A DNA stretch of 26,916 nucleotides from RPQJ01 sp041910015 (lineage in GTDB: Bacteria; Pseudomonadota; Gammaproteobacteria; Steroidobacterales; Steroidobacteraceae), in contig JAYRRR010000024.1 in assembly GCA_041910015.1 (NCBI GenBank), forward strand, positions 1-26,916. The letters are read 5' to 3'. Made by a program: the position numbers and the translations under genes. Positions 1-7,918 of the stretch are shown one piece after another (positions within the stretch are counted from its first letter, which is position 1; every line of letters begins with the position of its first letter). A model generated the notes under the pieces. That model made no database searches and was not told where the DNA came from. It saw nothing but the letters and a program-made list of their open reading frames with translations.

Positions 1-722
1 CCGGCCTGCAGCGGCAGGACGCCTTCGGCGCCGACGACGGTGCCCGCATGCAACGCAACGTTGGCCGATTGCAGCGCCTGGGTCAGCTCGGCCACCGTCA
101 GGCCGAGCGCCGCGAGCTTGTGCGCATCCAGCGTCACGTGCACCGTCTCGTCGGGGCCGCCGATGGTGTAGACGTTGCGCGTGCCGGGCACGCGCTCGAG
201 TTCCGGCTCGACGGCATGCGCGACCTGCTTCAGCTCGAACGCGCCGCGTCGCTCGTCGCGCGTCCAGAGCGTCAGGCTCAGGATCGGGACGTCGTCGATA
301 CCCTTGGGCTTCACGAGCGGCGGTCCGATGGCGACGCCGGGCGGACGCCAGTCCTGGTTCGAGTAGATGGCGTTCCAGAGCCGCACGATGGCCGCGGTGC
401 GTTCTTCGCCGACCTCGAACTGCACCGTCAGCACGGCGACACCCGGACGCGACACCGAATAGATGTGCTTCACGCCGGAAATCTCGGCGAGCACTTTTTC
501 CATCGGCGTGGCGACGAGGCTCTCGACCTGGCGCGCGCTCGCGCCCGGGGCAGGAACGATGACGTTCGCCATGGTCACGTTGATCTGCGGTTCCTCCTCG
601 CGCGGCGTGACGAGCACGGCGAAGAGGCCGAGCAGCAGGGCCGTGAGCCCCAGCAGCGGCGTGAGCGAGCTGTCGAGGAACAGCCGCGCGACGCGCCCGC
701 TGAAGCCGAGGCGATCACTCAT
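1..722 (-). CDS. RND efflux permease, N-terminal part (runs off window)
   Basis: This is the inner-membrane proton-driven pump of a tripartite RND efflux system. Only about 240 N-terminal residues are in the window; the gene continues past position 1. Reading from the ATG at 722 gives MSDRLGFSGRVARLF, one membrane segment at about residues 18-40 (LTPLLGLTALLLGLFAVLV), then the PREEEPQI motif and a periplasmic porter-like stretch (PGASARQVESLVATPMEKVL, ISGVKHIYSVSRPG). The REEEPQI signature fits an AcrB/CzcA-superfamily branch, but drug and metal exporters cannot be told apart from this fragment. The start overlaps the stop of the upstream adaptor gene by 8 bases (ATGAGTGA), so translation is probably coupled. 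The substrate is unknown; the BigR-like operator upstream hints at sulfur stress. Confidence 0.9.
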   Translation of the reverse strand, partial: MSDRLGFSGRVARLFLDSSLTPLLGLTALLLGLFAVLVTPREEEPQINVTMANVIVPAPGASARQVESLVATPMEKVLAEISGVKHIYSVSRPGVAVLTVQFEVGEERTAAIVRLWNAIYSNQDWRPPGVAIGPPLVKPKGIDDVPILSLTLWTRDERRGAFELKQVAHAVEPELERVPGTRNVYTIGGPDETVHVTLDAHKLAALGLTVAELTQALQSANVALHAGTVVGAEGVLPLQA

Positions 723-1815
723 GTTCGCGTGCCGTCGACCGCGGACCGGGCTGGACGGCCTGGGCTGCTGCGCTCGACGGGTCGGTCGCGACGCGCTCAC
801 CGCGGGCGAGACCCGCGATCACTTCCACGTCGTCGCCGACCTCGCGGCCCAGCCGGACCTGGCGCAGCACCACCTGTCCGTCCGGCATGACGACGTACAC
901 GGCGCGCAATTCACTGCGTTCGACCACGGCGCGGCGAGGCACCGAGACGAGACTCGACTCGCCAGTGACGAACCCCACCTTGGCATGCATCCCCGGGGCG
1001 AGGCCGGGCGTCGGGTCCGGCAGGTCGACGCGCGCGCGGAACGTGCCGGACGCCGCGTCCGCCGCCGGAAACACTGTCACGCGCGTCGCCTCGATCTCGC
1101 GACTGCCGACGTAGACGCGCGCCTTGCCGAGGCCGCGCACCTGTTCCATCTCGCTCTGCGGGACGGAGGCGACGATGCGCAACGGCCCGTCGCCGGAGAC
1201 CGTCAGCAGCGGCATGCCGGGCGCCACGGCCTCGCCAGCCTGCACGCTGCGCGAGGTGACGATGCCATCGTAGGGCGCGCGGATCTCCGTGTAGGCGACG
1301 CCCTCCCGGGCCGATTCCAGCGTGGCACGTGCCGCGGCAATGCCTGCGGCCGCCGCGTCGCGTGCGGCGAGGGCTTCGTCGTAGGTGGCGCGGGCGACGA
1401 CCTTGCGCTCGTACATGTCGGCGATGCGCTCGAACTGCGAGCGGGCCTGCGCATCACGTGCGGTTGCCGCACGCAGCGCGGCTTCGGCCTGGCCGAGCCC
1501 GGCCACCTGCTCGGTCGCGCGCAGCCGCAACAGCAACTGGCCCCGTCGCACCCGGTCGTCGACGTCCACTGGCGTTTCGGCGATGCGGCCGGACGTCTGC
1601 GCCGACAGCGTGGCCTGGTGCACGGCCTCGACGACGCCGTCGACGCGCAGCTCGGCCGGCGCCGTCCGGGCGCCTGCGACGACGGTCGTCAGGCCCGGCG
1701 CTGACCGGGCGTGCCTGGCGTCAGTCGACGACTCGCGGCCGCAACCCGCCGCGACGAGCGCCGCCACGGCAAGGACCGCGCATAGAGACAGCTGGCGCGC
1801 CGGGGACGGATGCAT
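715..1815 (-). CDS. RND efflux periplasmic adaptor (membrane fusion lipoprotein)
   Basis: This 366-residue membrane fusion protein links the inner-membrane RND pump to an outer-membrane channel. The N-terminus is a lipoprotein signal with a lipobox ending in A-A-G-C at Cys25, so the mature protein is probably lipid-anchored. It shows the usual order: a first biotinyl-lipoyl half (VVEAVHQATLSAQTSGRIAE, about 55-75), an alpha-helical hairpin (about 105-175), a second lipoyl half (IRAPYDGIVTSRSVQAGEAV, about 178-200) and beta-barrel and membrane-proximal domains. The start at 1815 has an AGGAA ribosome-binding site. The DUF2892 gene ends 18 bases upstream and the permease start overlaps its stop, so the three genes form one operon. 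No outer-membrane factor gene is visible. Confidence 0.93.
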   Translation of the reverse strand: MHPSPARQLSLCAVLAVAALVAAGCGRESSTDARHARSAPGLTTVVAGARTAPAELRVDGVVEAVHQATLSAQTSGRIAETPVDVDDRVRRGQLLLRLRATEQVAGLGQAEAALRAATARDAQARSQFERIADMYERKVVARATYDEALAARDAAAAGIAAARATLESAREGVAYTEIRAPYDGIVTSRSVQAGEAVAPGMPLLTVSGDGPLRIVASVPQSEMEQVRGLGKARVYVGSREIEATRVTVFPAADAASGTFRARVDLPDPTPGLAPGMHAKVGFVTGESSLVSVPRRAVVERSELRAVYVVMPDGQVVLRQVRLGREVGDDVEVIAGLARGERVATDPSSAAAQAVQPGPRSTAREHE

Positions 1816-1833
1816 CGGAGGTTCCTGCGCCGG

Positions 1834-2034
1834 TCAGAACGCGCAGCCGGGTTGCGCGCCGAGCTTCTTCAGGACGAGGGCCAGCGGGCAGAAGCCCGTA
1901 AACGACGCCTGCAAGAGGTTCAGGCCGACGAAGCCGGTGAGGAAGAACCAGTACGGGCTCGCGAGGATGCCGAGCAGCAGACTCGCCAGCACGACGGTGC
2001 CGGCAAACGCCATCACGATGCGGTCGATGTTCAT
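1834..2034 (-). CDS. DUF2892 family small inner-membrane protein
   Basis: This 66-residue protein has two hydrophobic segments (about 7-28 and 29-48) separated by a short SPYW turn. It also has the family hallmark NLLQASFTGFCPLALVLKKLG followed by a C-terminal Cys. This matches the DUF2892 (YgaP transmembrane-like) family, which often sits beside rhodaneses, persulfide dioxygenases and BigR/YgaV-type ArsR regulators. The two cysteines (near residues 49 and 64) could face thiol or sulfane-sulfur chemistry, but the function is not established. The start is supported by a GGAGG four bases upstream of the ATG. It is the first gene of the operon with the RND adaptor and permease, and a palindromic operator lies 53-68 bases upstream. 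Confidence 0.88.
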   Translation of the reverse strand: MNIDRIVMAFAGTVVLASLLLGILASPYWFFLTGFVGLNLLQASFTGFCPLALVLKKLGAQPGCAF

Positions 2035-2081
2035 GTGTCCTCCATCTGCGGGCGGCGATCGGTGGAAGTCGGGCAGGGCTT

Positions 2082-2110
2082 ACAATATTAGAAAGTACTA
2101 ATTTAGGCAA
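2082..2110 (-). promoter_or_regulatory. Promoter of the DUF2892-RND operon
   Basis: On the minus strand, TTGCCT (2105-2110, 4/6 to the -35 consensus) is followed after exactly 17 bases by TATTGT (2082-2087, 4/6 to the -10 consensus). This lies about 48 bases upstream of the DUF2892 start and in the only AT-rich stretch nearby. Both hexamers are weak matches but the spacing is ideal. The spacer contains a palindrome (listed separately), as expected for repressor control. Confidence 0.6.
2087..2102. promoter_or_regulatory. BigR/SqrR-like (ArsR-family) operator palindrome
   Basis: ATTAGAAAGTACTAAT is an inverted repeat with perfect ATTAG/CTAAT arms and a 6-base centre. AT-rich palindromes with ATTAG-type arms are known targets of the BigR/SqrR/YgaV persulfide-sensing repressors, which commonly control DUF2892-type genes. 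It sits inside the -35/-10 spacer, where a bound repressor would block RNA polymerase. No ArsR-family gene is in the window, so the regulator would be encoded elsewhere. The regulator assignment is inference from motif and neighbour. Confidence 0.6.
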
Positions 2111-2215
2111 GCATGGAGGAGACGACCGGTGGCCCGCCGCCCTCACGGTTCGCTGCACACGGGGTCTGCCGCGATCCCCGGCAGTGCGCCGCAGCCGCTC
2201 CGCCGAACGGTCAAC

Positions 2216-3406
2216 TCACCTCTCCTTATCGAGCCGGTTGTATTTCGCGAGGATCTGCTGCAGCCGCGCGTGATCGATCGCTACCAGCTGATGGTCGTCG
2301 ATGCCCGTCATGGTGCGTGCCGCGACCAGCGCATTGACGATGGCTTCCTCGACGGCGAGCACGGTGGCCTCGAACAGGCCGTCGAGCTGGTCATTCGGCA
2401 GGAAGCGGGCGTCCTGCAGTCCGTGGTCCGCGCCCGCGGCGGCGGCATTGGCCGTGGAGAACGCGATGAAGATGTCGCCCGAGCCGTTGCCGGCCGTGCC
2501 GCCCGCGCGCGCGATGCCCATGGCCGGGCGGGTTGCGATGCGCTTCAACTGCGTCGGCAGCAACGGCGCGTCGGTGGCCACGACGACGATGATCGAGCCG
2601 AGTTCGTTCGGCCGCCCGGCCTCGGCGGTGAACGGCGCGTCCTCCGGCCACTCGCGACCCACCGGGACGCCGGCCACCTGCAACTGCCAGCGTCGCCCGA
2701 AGTTCGACTGCACGAGCACGCCGACTGTGTAATCGCCCGCGTCCTTGACGCGCACACGACGTGACGACGTGCCGGTGCCGCCCTTGAACTCGAACGTGTG
2801 CATGCCGGTGCCGCCGCCGACGTTGCCTTCGGCGACGGGCCCGCCGTGCGCGCCGTCGAGCGCTGCGAACACATGCCGCGGCTGCACGTGGAAGCCGTTC
2901 AGGTCGTTGAGGTAGCCATCCCAGGTCTCGGCGACGATCGGCAGGCCCCAGAGTTCCTCCGTCGCGCCGCGCCGCACCAGCCAGTCGATCACGGCGTCGC
3001 GTACGACACCGACGCTGTGGGTGTTGGTGATCAGGATCGGTGTCGTGACGAGCCCCGACTCCTCGACCCAGATCGTACCCGTCATCTCGCCGTTGCCGTT
3101 GCCAACCGCATAGGCGCCGAAGACGGCGCCCGGCTTGACGCGGCCCCGCGGCAGCACGGCCGTCACGCCCGTCCGCACCGGGCCCTTGCCGACCTGCAAC
3201 GGACCATCGCCCTCGACGAGCGTCGTGAAGCCGACTTCCACTCCGGCGACGTCGGTGATGGCATTCAGTGGTCCGGGTGTGCCGGCAAACGGAATGCCGA
3301 GATCGCGCGCGCGTGGTGTCCCGGCAGTGTCGGCCGCGTTCGCAGCGGGCGCGAGCAGCACCGTGCAGCCGAGTACGAGCGCAAGTGCGAAAGCGCGAGG
3401 GGTCAT
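2216..3406 (-). CDS. P1 family peptidase (DmpA-type, MEROPS S58), secreted
   Basis: This 396-residue protein resembles DmpA L-aminopeptidase/D-esterase and beta-peptidyl aminopeptidases. These N-terminal-nucleophile hydrolases self-cleave at a Gly-Ser bond and remove N-terminal residues from peptides. Residues 1-24 form a Sec signal ending ANA. The conserved start GPLNAITDVAGVEVGFTT (45-62) is present. The self-cleavage site is Gly270-Ser271 in NELGSIIVVVATDAPL, with Ser271 as the predicted nucleophile, and NGSGDIFIAFSTAN follows at 307-320. Length and motifs are complete. The start at 3406 has a strong GGGAGGA site. It is transcribed divergently from the DUF885 gene at 3601, so the two could share the 194-base gap for control. 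The substrate cannot be read from sequence. Confidence 0.93.
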   Translation of the reverse strand: MTPRAFALALVLGCTVLLAPAANAADTAGTPRARDLGIPFAGTPGPLNAITDVAGVEVGFTTLVEGDGPLQVGKGPVRTGVTAVLPRGRVKPGAVFGAYAVGNGNGEMTGTIWVEESGLVTTPILITNTHSVGVVRDAVIDWLVRRGATEELWGLPIVAETWDGYLNDLNGFHVQPRHVFAALDGAHGGPVAEGNVGGGTGMHTFEFKGGTGTSSRRVRVKDAGDYTVGVLVQSNFGRRWQLQVAGVPVGREWPEDAPFTAEAGRPNELGSIIVVVATDAPLLPTQLKRIATRPAMGIARAGGTAGNGSGDIFIAFSTANAAAAGADHGLQDARFLPNDQLDGLFEATVLAVEEAIVNALVAARTMTGIDDHQLVAIDHARLQQILAKYNRLDKER

Positions 3407-3480
3407 CGGTGCGTCCTCCCTGCCGGTCGCGCGATCATGGCATGAGGCGCTCGCCGGAGGCGATGGTCCCTACGCTTCGG

Positions 3481-3486
3481 TATAGT
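3481..3486 (+). promoter_or_regulatory. Candidate -10 box for the DUF885 gene
   Basis: TATAGT lies 114 bases upstream of the DUF885 start in the divergent intergenic region and matches the -10 consensus at five of six positions. No convincing -35 hexamer is seen 16-18 bases upstream, so this is only a candidate. The rest of 3407-3600 shows no other structure I could support. Confidence 0.3.
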
Positions 3487-3600
3487 CCGGCCTTTCGTCA
3501 TCACCGGGCCTGGCAGGGTCCCGCTTTCCGTCGCGCCCGCGGATGCGAACGCGCCCGTCTACGCGGGCCTGCCGCCCGTCCACCCGGAGCGTCACTGCAC

Positions 3601-5433
3601 ATGCGCAAACTCGGCAGGATTCTCGCCTGGCTCGTCGGCCCCGTCGTGATCAGTCTCGCGGCGGCTTCGATGTGGTTCTGGTTCACGCCGGTCGGCCTGA
3701 ACAACTACGTCAACAAGATCACACTGCAACTGGCGTTCGACTCACCCGAGACCCTTTCACAGCTCGGCTTCGTCGACAACACGCCGTTCGATTTCCACAG
3801 CGGCCAGCTCGACAGCTACACCCGGGAACACGAGCGGGCGATGCTTGCGCGCCTGCGCGAAGCCCGCGCCGGGCTCGACGAGTACGGCCCCGAGGGCCTC
3901 GAGGGGCAGGAGCTGATCTCCTGGAAGACGACGGCCTGGTTCCTCGACGACACGATCCGCCAGGCCGAGTTCGAGCACGGCGGCTACCGCGTCAACCAGA
4001 TCTCCGGCGTGCTGGTCCAGACGCCGCAGTTCCTGACCGACACGCACGTCATCAAGGACCGGCGCAGCATCGAGCGCTACATGTCGCGGTTGCACGAGTT
4101 CGGTCGCGTGCTGCGCGAGACGAAGGTGCGCGTCGAGGACGATCGCGACGCGGGCGTCGTGCCGCCCGACTTCGTCGTCGACCAGTCCCTCACCGGCATG
4201 CGCGCGTTCATCGAGGGCGGCCCCGCGAAGAATGCGCTGGTCACGACGCTGCCCGCCAGGCTCGCCAAGGTCGAAGGTCTCGGCGACTCGCAGCGCCGGG
4301 AGTACGTGGCGCGGGCCGAGGCGATCGTGGCGAAGGAAGTCATCCCGGGTTATCAGGCGATGATCGGCCTGTTCGAGTCGATGCGCCCGACGGCCACGCA
4401 CGATGCCGGCATCTGGCGCATCCCGCAGGGCGAGGCCATCTACGCGGCGGGGCTCCAGTCGAGCACGACGACGACCATGACGGCGGGGGCGATCCACGCG
4501 CTCGGACTCGCCGAGGTGGCGCGCATCGAGTCCGGGATGACGGCAATCCTCGACGCGCAGGGCGTCCCGGGCGCCACACTCGCGGAGCGCATCCACTCGC
4601 TCAATGCCGACCCCGCGCAGACCTTTCCGAACACCGACGAAGGCCGCCGGCAGATGCTGGCGTACCTGCACGACATCGACGGGCGCGTCATGGCGGTGGC
4701 GCCGAAGTTCTTCAAGACGATTCCACCGCAGCCGCTCGAGATCGTCCGCGTGCCGGAGTACGCGCAGGATTCGTCGCCGGGCGGCTACTACAATCCGCCG
4801 GCGCTGGACGGCTCGCGGCCGGGCCGCTTCTACATCAACCAGAAGGACACGGCGGACAACCCGAAGTGGACGCTGCCGACGCTGATGATCCACGAGGGGT
4901 CGCCGGGCCACCACTTCCAGCTCTCGGCGCAGCAGCTGATCGAGGGCGTGCCGGTGCTGCGCAAGGTGCTGCCGTTCAGCGCGTATTCGGAAGGCTGGGC
5001 GCTTTATGCCGAGCGCATCGCCAGGACGGACATGGGTCTGTATGCGAACGACCCGCTCGGCGACCTCGGCCGGCTGCAGGCCGAGATGTTCCGTGCCGTG
5101 CGCCTGGTGGTGGACACAGGCATGCACGCGAAGCACTGGTCGCGCGAGCAGGCCATCGAGTACATGGTCGCGCGGACCGGCAAGACCGAGCCCGAAGTCA
5201 CGCGCGAGATCGAGCGCTACGTGGTCTGGCCCGGACAGGCGACGTCGTACAAGGTCGGCCAGCTCGCATTGCTGCGCTTGCGCGCGCAGGCGGAGCGCGA
5301 ACTCGGGCCGCGGTTCGACCTGCGCGACTTCCACGAGGTCGTGCTGATGAACGGCGCCATGCCGCTCGCCGTGCTCGAGGAAGTCGTCAACGGCTGGATC
5401 GAAAAGCGCAAGGGCGAGCCGGCGGGAGCCTGA
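3601..5433 (+). CDS. DUF885 family protein, putative membrane-anchored metallohydrolase
   Basis: This 610-residue DUF885 protein belongs to a family of uncharacterised envelope proteins with metallopeptidase-like motifs. An N-terminal hydrophobic segment (about 7-28, LAWLVGPVVISLAAASMWFWF) without an obvious cleavage site suggests a membrane anchor with a periplasmic body. The putative metal site is HEGSPGHHFQ, with His431, Glu432 and His437, followed by YSEGWALYAER with Glu464. Together these resemble a gluzincin HExxxGH...E arrangement. An open frame extends upstream to 3268, but the ATG at 3601 is preferred because it gives the membrane segment at the N-terminus and has GGAG 11 bases upstream. 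A second DUF885 gene occurs at 24559-26331. The peptidase role is inferred from motifs only. Confidence 0.85.
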   Translation: MRKLGRILAWLVGPVVISLAAASMWFWFTPVGLNNYVNKITLQLAFDSPETLSQLGFVDNTPFDFHSGQLDSYTREHERAMLARLREARAGLDEYGPEGLEGQELISWKTTAWFLDDTIRQAEFEHGGYRVNQISGVLVQTPQFLTDTHVIKDRRSIERYMSRLHEFGRVLRETKVRVEDDRDAGVVPPDFVVDQSLTGMRAFIEGGPAKNALVTTLPARLAKVEGLGDSQRREYVARAEAIVAKEVIPGYQAMIGLFESMRPTATHDAGIWRIPQGEAIYAAGLQSSTTTTMTAGAIHALGLAEVARIESGMTAILDAQGVPGATLAERIHSLNADPAQTFPNTDEGRRQMLAYLHDIDGRVMAVAPKFFKTIPPQPLEIVRVPEYAQDSSPGGYYNPPALDGSRPGRFYINQKDTADNPKWTLPTLMIHEGSPGHHFQLSAQQLIEGVPVLRKVLPFSAYSEGWALYAERIARTDMGLYANDPLGDLGRLQAEMFRAVRLVVDTGMHAKHWSREQAIEYMVARTGKTEPEVTREIERYVVWPGQATSYKVGQLALLRLRAQAERELGPRFDLRDFHEVVLMNGAMPLAVLEEVVNGWIEKRKGEPAGA

Positions 5434-5458
5434 TCCGGCGCCGGCGCGTCTTGCTGCC

Positions 5459-5881
5459 TCATTCCTGGAGAATTTCCCCCGAACCGCCGAAGTCCCTGGG
5501 GAAGTCCCTGAACTTGGGCAGGCCATCCTTCACGGCCATGACCTTCTCGCCGTAGTGGACGTGCAGCGTGGGCCGGTAGTTGAAGTCGCGGATGTTGCCC
5601 GCAGGCACGTCGGTCATGCCGAGCGAGGGATGATTCACCAGCACCGGAGCGCCGCAGCTCTTGCAGAACTGGCGGTGGCTGTTCTCCGTCTTCTTGTACA
5701 TGCCGAGGTTGTCTGCGCCCTTCGTGATCCTGACGCTGGCCGTCGGCCAGAGCGTGGCGGCGTGAATCGGGGCGCCGAGCCAGCCGCGGCACGAGCTGCA
5801 ATGGCAATAGGCCTGGATCGGCGGCTCGCCGGTCAGCTCGAGCTGGACGGCGCCGCAGGCGCAACCTGACTGGTGGGACAT
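5459..5881 (-). CDS. GFA family zinc-binding protein
   Basis: This 140-residue protein is of the GFA (glutathione-dependent formaldehyde-activating enzyme-like) family. It has the expected zinc cysteines: Cys7-x-Cys9 (GCACGAVQ), Cys26-x-Cys28-x2-Cys31 (YCHCSSC) and Cys73-x2-Cys76 (FCKSCGAP). The fold is a small beta-rich zinc scaffold. Most members have no proven formaldehyde activity, so a specific reaction should not be assumed. The start at 5881 is chosen over a much longer upstream open frame because MSHQSGCACG matches the family N-terminus and a GGGAGA site precedes it. It is convergent with the DUF885 gene, with 25 bases between the stops, and divergent from the transporter at 6021. Confidence 0.9.
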   Translation of the reverse strand: MSHQSGCACGAVQLELTGEPPIQAYCHCSSCRGWLGAPIHAATLWPTASVRITKGADNLGMYKKTENSHRQFCKSCGAPVLVNHPSLGMTDVPAGNIRDFNYRPTLHVHYGEKVMAVKDGLPKFRDFPRDFGGSGEILQE

Positions 5882-6020
5882 CGCGCTCTCCCTGTGCGAA
5901 GCTTCCGGGACGCGCAGCATGAACCGCGACCGAATGCGCCGCAAGAGGGGCTGCGCACCCTGGCGCACCCGTACCGGCGGCCTTGCTTCCGGGTCCGAAA
6001 CGGGCAAGATCTCGCGGCCC

Positions 6021-7013
6021 ATGCAACGTCTCCTCGCCGCGCTGCGTCCCGACAGCTTCACGCTGATGATCCTCGCGGCCGTCGCGCTCGCGAGCCTTCT
6101 GCCCGCCACCGGCGAGGCGGTCGCTGTGCTCGACGTGCTGGTGCGGGCGTCCGTCATGGCGCTCTTTTTCATGCACGGCGCCCGGCTGGCGCGCGAGGCC
6201 GTCGTGCAGGCGCTCGGCCACTGGCGACTGCAGCTGCTGGTTTTTTCGCTCACCTTCGCGGCGTTTCCGCTCGCGGCACTGGTCGCCGGCCCGCTGGTCG
6301 TCCGCCTGCTCGAGCCTTCGCTGTACGCCGGCGTGCTGTTCCTGTGCTGCCTGCCCTCGACGGTGCAGTCGTCCATTGCATTCACGTCGATCGGGCGAGG
6401 CAACGTGCCAGCCGCGGCCTGCGCGGCCTCGGCCTCGAACCTGCTCGGCATCTTCGTGACGCCGTTGCTCACCGGGCTGCTGCTCTCGCGGCAGGGTGCC
6501 ATTTCGCTGGGTGCGGTCGGCTCGATCGTCATGCTGGTGCTGGTGCCGTTCGTCGCCGGCCAGACGGCGCGGCCGTGGATCGGGGCATGGGTCAGCCGCC
6601 AACGGCGGCTGCTGGTGACGATCGACCGCGGCGCGATCCTGCTCATGATCTACAGCGCCTTCGGCAAGGCCGTCGTCGGCGGTGTCTGGCACCGCATCTC
6701 GGGCGTCGATCTCGGCGTCGTCGCCGCCGTCTGCGCCGTGCTGCTCGCCGCGATCGTCGCGCTTGCGGCGTTCTCCTCGCGCAAGCTGCGCCTCGCCCCC
6801 GAGGACGAGGTGACCGCGGTCTTCTGTGGTTCGATGAAGTCGCTGGTTACGGGGATGCCCATGGCCAACGTGCTGTTTCCCGGCGCCCAGGCCGGCGTTC
6901 TGGTGATTCCACTGATCGTCTTTCACCAGACGCAACTGCTCGCGTGCGCGGTCCTCGCGCGTCGCTACGGGCGCCGGCCGGGCGGCGGAAGCGAGCGCGG
7001 CCACGGAACCTGA
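6021..7013 (+). CDS. Bile acid:sodium symporter family transporter (YfeH-like)
   Basis: This roughly 330-residue integral membrane protein has about nine to ten hydrophobic segments. It starts with MQRLLAALRPDSFTLMILAAVALASLLP and includes FCCLPSTVQSSIAFTSIGRGNVPAA and AVFCGSMKSLVTGMPMANVLFPG. These are characteristic of the bacterial SBF-like/YfeH branch of the bile acid:sodium symporter superfamily, which probably moves organic anions with a cation. In-frame ATGs exist at 5919 and 5934, but the 6021 start gives the usual family length and places the first membrane helix correctly; no strong ribosome-binding site is seen. It precedes the molybdate operon, but the ModE-type site between them suggests separate control. 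The substrate is unknown. Confidence 0.87.
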   Translation: MQRLLAALRPDSFTLMILAAVALASLLPATGEAVAVLDVLVRASVMALFFMHGARLAREAVVQALGHWRLQLLVFSLTFAAFPLAALVAGPLVVRLLEPSLYAGVLFLCCLPSTVQSSIAFTSIGRGNVPAAACAASASNLLGIFVTPLLTGLLLSRQGAISLGAVGSIVMLVLVPFVAGQTARPWIGAWVSRQRRLLVTIDRGAILLMIYSAFGKAVVGGVWHRISGVDLGVVAAVCAVLLAAIVALAAFSSRKLRLAPEDEVTAVFCGSMKSLVTGMPMANVLFPGAQAGVLVIPLIVFHQTQLLACAVLARRYGRRPGGGSERGHGT

Positions 7014-7094
7014 CGGCAGGGGATCAGGCGCGCGAACCGGCGGCAGGGTCGGCAGCCGCAGCGGAGGGAGGGTCGGCACAGGCTGCCAGAGCTG

Positions 7095-7118
7095 CGCTAT
7101 ATAGCCTAGTATATGACG
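7095..7118. promoter_or_regulatory. ModE box (molybdate-responsive operator)
   Basis: CGCTATATA, a 6-base spacer (GCCTAG), then TATATGACG forms an inverted repeat with 7 of 9 positions paired. This follows the ModE consensus of two TATATA-containing half sites flanked by CG and separated by 6-7 bases. It ends 17 bases before the modA start and covers the only AT-rich stretch there, so it probably overlaps the promoter. ModE with bound molybdate would repress modABC when molybdenum is plentiful. No modE gene is in the window. Confidence 0.78.
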
Positions 7119-7135
7119 AACGGAGGTTGCGCCGA

Positions 7136-7918
7136 ATGCCGTCGTCGTCATGGTTGCGAGCGCTGCTCGCGCTCGTCCCCTGCCTGTCGCTTGCCGTCGG
7201 CGCCGCGGCCGCCGAGCCGCCGGCGCGCGTGTTCGCGGCCGCGAGCCTCGTCGGCGCGCTCGAAGACCTCGCCGGGCAGTGGGAACGGCAGGGACATCCG
7301 CGGCCCGTGCTGGCGTTCGGGGCTTCCGCGACGCTCGCCAAGCAGGTCGAGGCCGGTGCGCCCGCCGATGCGTACCTCGCCGCCGACACGAACTGGATGG
7401 ACTACGTCGCCCGCTCGGGGCGTCTCGAGCCCGGCTCGCGTCGCGATCTGCTCGGCAATGCGCTCGTGCTGGTGGCGCGTCGCGAATCGACGCTGCACGT
7501 GGACCTGCGTCGCGGCGACGACTTCGCCGGGGCATTCACCGGCCGCCTGTGCATGGGCGAGCCCGGGTCGGTGCCGGCCGGCATCTATGGACGACAGGCG
7601 CTCGAGGCGCTCGGCTACTGGGAGTCGATTTCCGTGCGCGTGGTCGGCACCGACGACGTGCGGGCCGCGCTCGCGTTCGTGGAGCGCGGCGCCTGCGAGC
7701 TGGCGATCGTCTATGCGACCGACGCGGTCTCCAGCAACGAAGTCCGCGTCGTGGCGCGCTTCGATCCCGCCACGCACCGCCCCATCGTCTGCCCCGCGGC
7801 GCTGGTGCAGGGGGCGCGCCCCGAAGGCCGCCGGTTCTTCGAGTTCATCACCGGCGCGCCCGCGGCCCGCCGGACGTTCGCGCGCTTCGGCTTCGTGCCG
7901 CTGGGCGTCGCGCATTGA
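7136..7918 (+). CDS. modA: Molybdate-binding periplasmic protein ModA
   Basis: This 260-residue protein is the periplasmic receptor that captures molybdate (and probably tungstate) for the ModBC ABC importer. Residues 1-26 are a Sec signal ending AAA. Family motifs follow in order: VFAAASLVGALEDLA (the anion-binding serine loop), FGASATLAKQVEAGAPADAYLAAD, NALVLVAR, MGEPGSVPAGIYGRQALEALGYW and ELAIVYATDA near the C-terminal half. The ATG at 7136 has an excellent GGAGG (7122-7126) nine bases upstream; a longer open frame extends far upstream but is spurious. The gene is the first of modABC, directly downstream of a ModE-type operator, and its stop overlaps the modB start. Confidence 0.95.
   Translation: MPSSSWLRALLALVPCLSLAVGAAAAEPPARVFAAASLVGALEDLAGQWERQGHPRPVLAFGASATLAKQVEAGAPADAYLAADTNWMDYVARSGRLEPGSRRDLLGNALVLVARRESTLHVDLRRGDDFAGAFTGRLCMGEPGSVPAGIYGRQALEALGYWESISVRVVGTDDVRAALAFVERGACELAIVYATDAVSSNEVRVVARFDPATHRPIVCPAALVQGARPEGRRFFEFITGAPAARRTFARFGFVPLGVAH

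Noticed and set aside
3268..3600. N-terminal extension of the first DUF885 gene
   Set aside because: The added sequence is Arg/Ala-rich, overlaps the promoter region and the divergent P1 peptidase gene, and would bury the membrane anchor inside the protein.
5434..5458. Self-complementary CCGGCGCCGG between two convergent stops as a terminator
   Set aside because: It is a short palindrome without a usable loop or T tract and is common by chance at this GC content.
5217..7535. 772-codon minus-strand open frame across DUF885, GFA, SBF and modA
   Set aside because: It spans four supported genes on mixed strands and its composition is Arg/Gln/His-rich shadow sequence.
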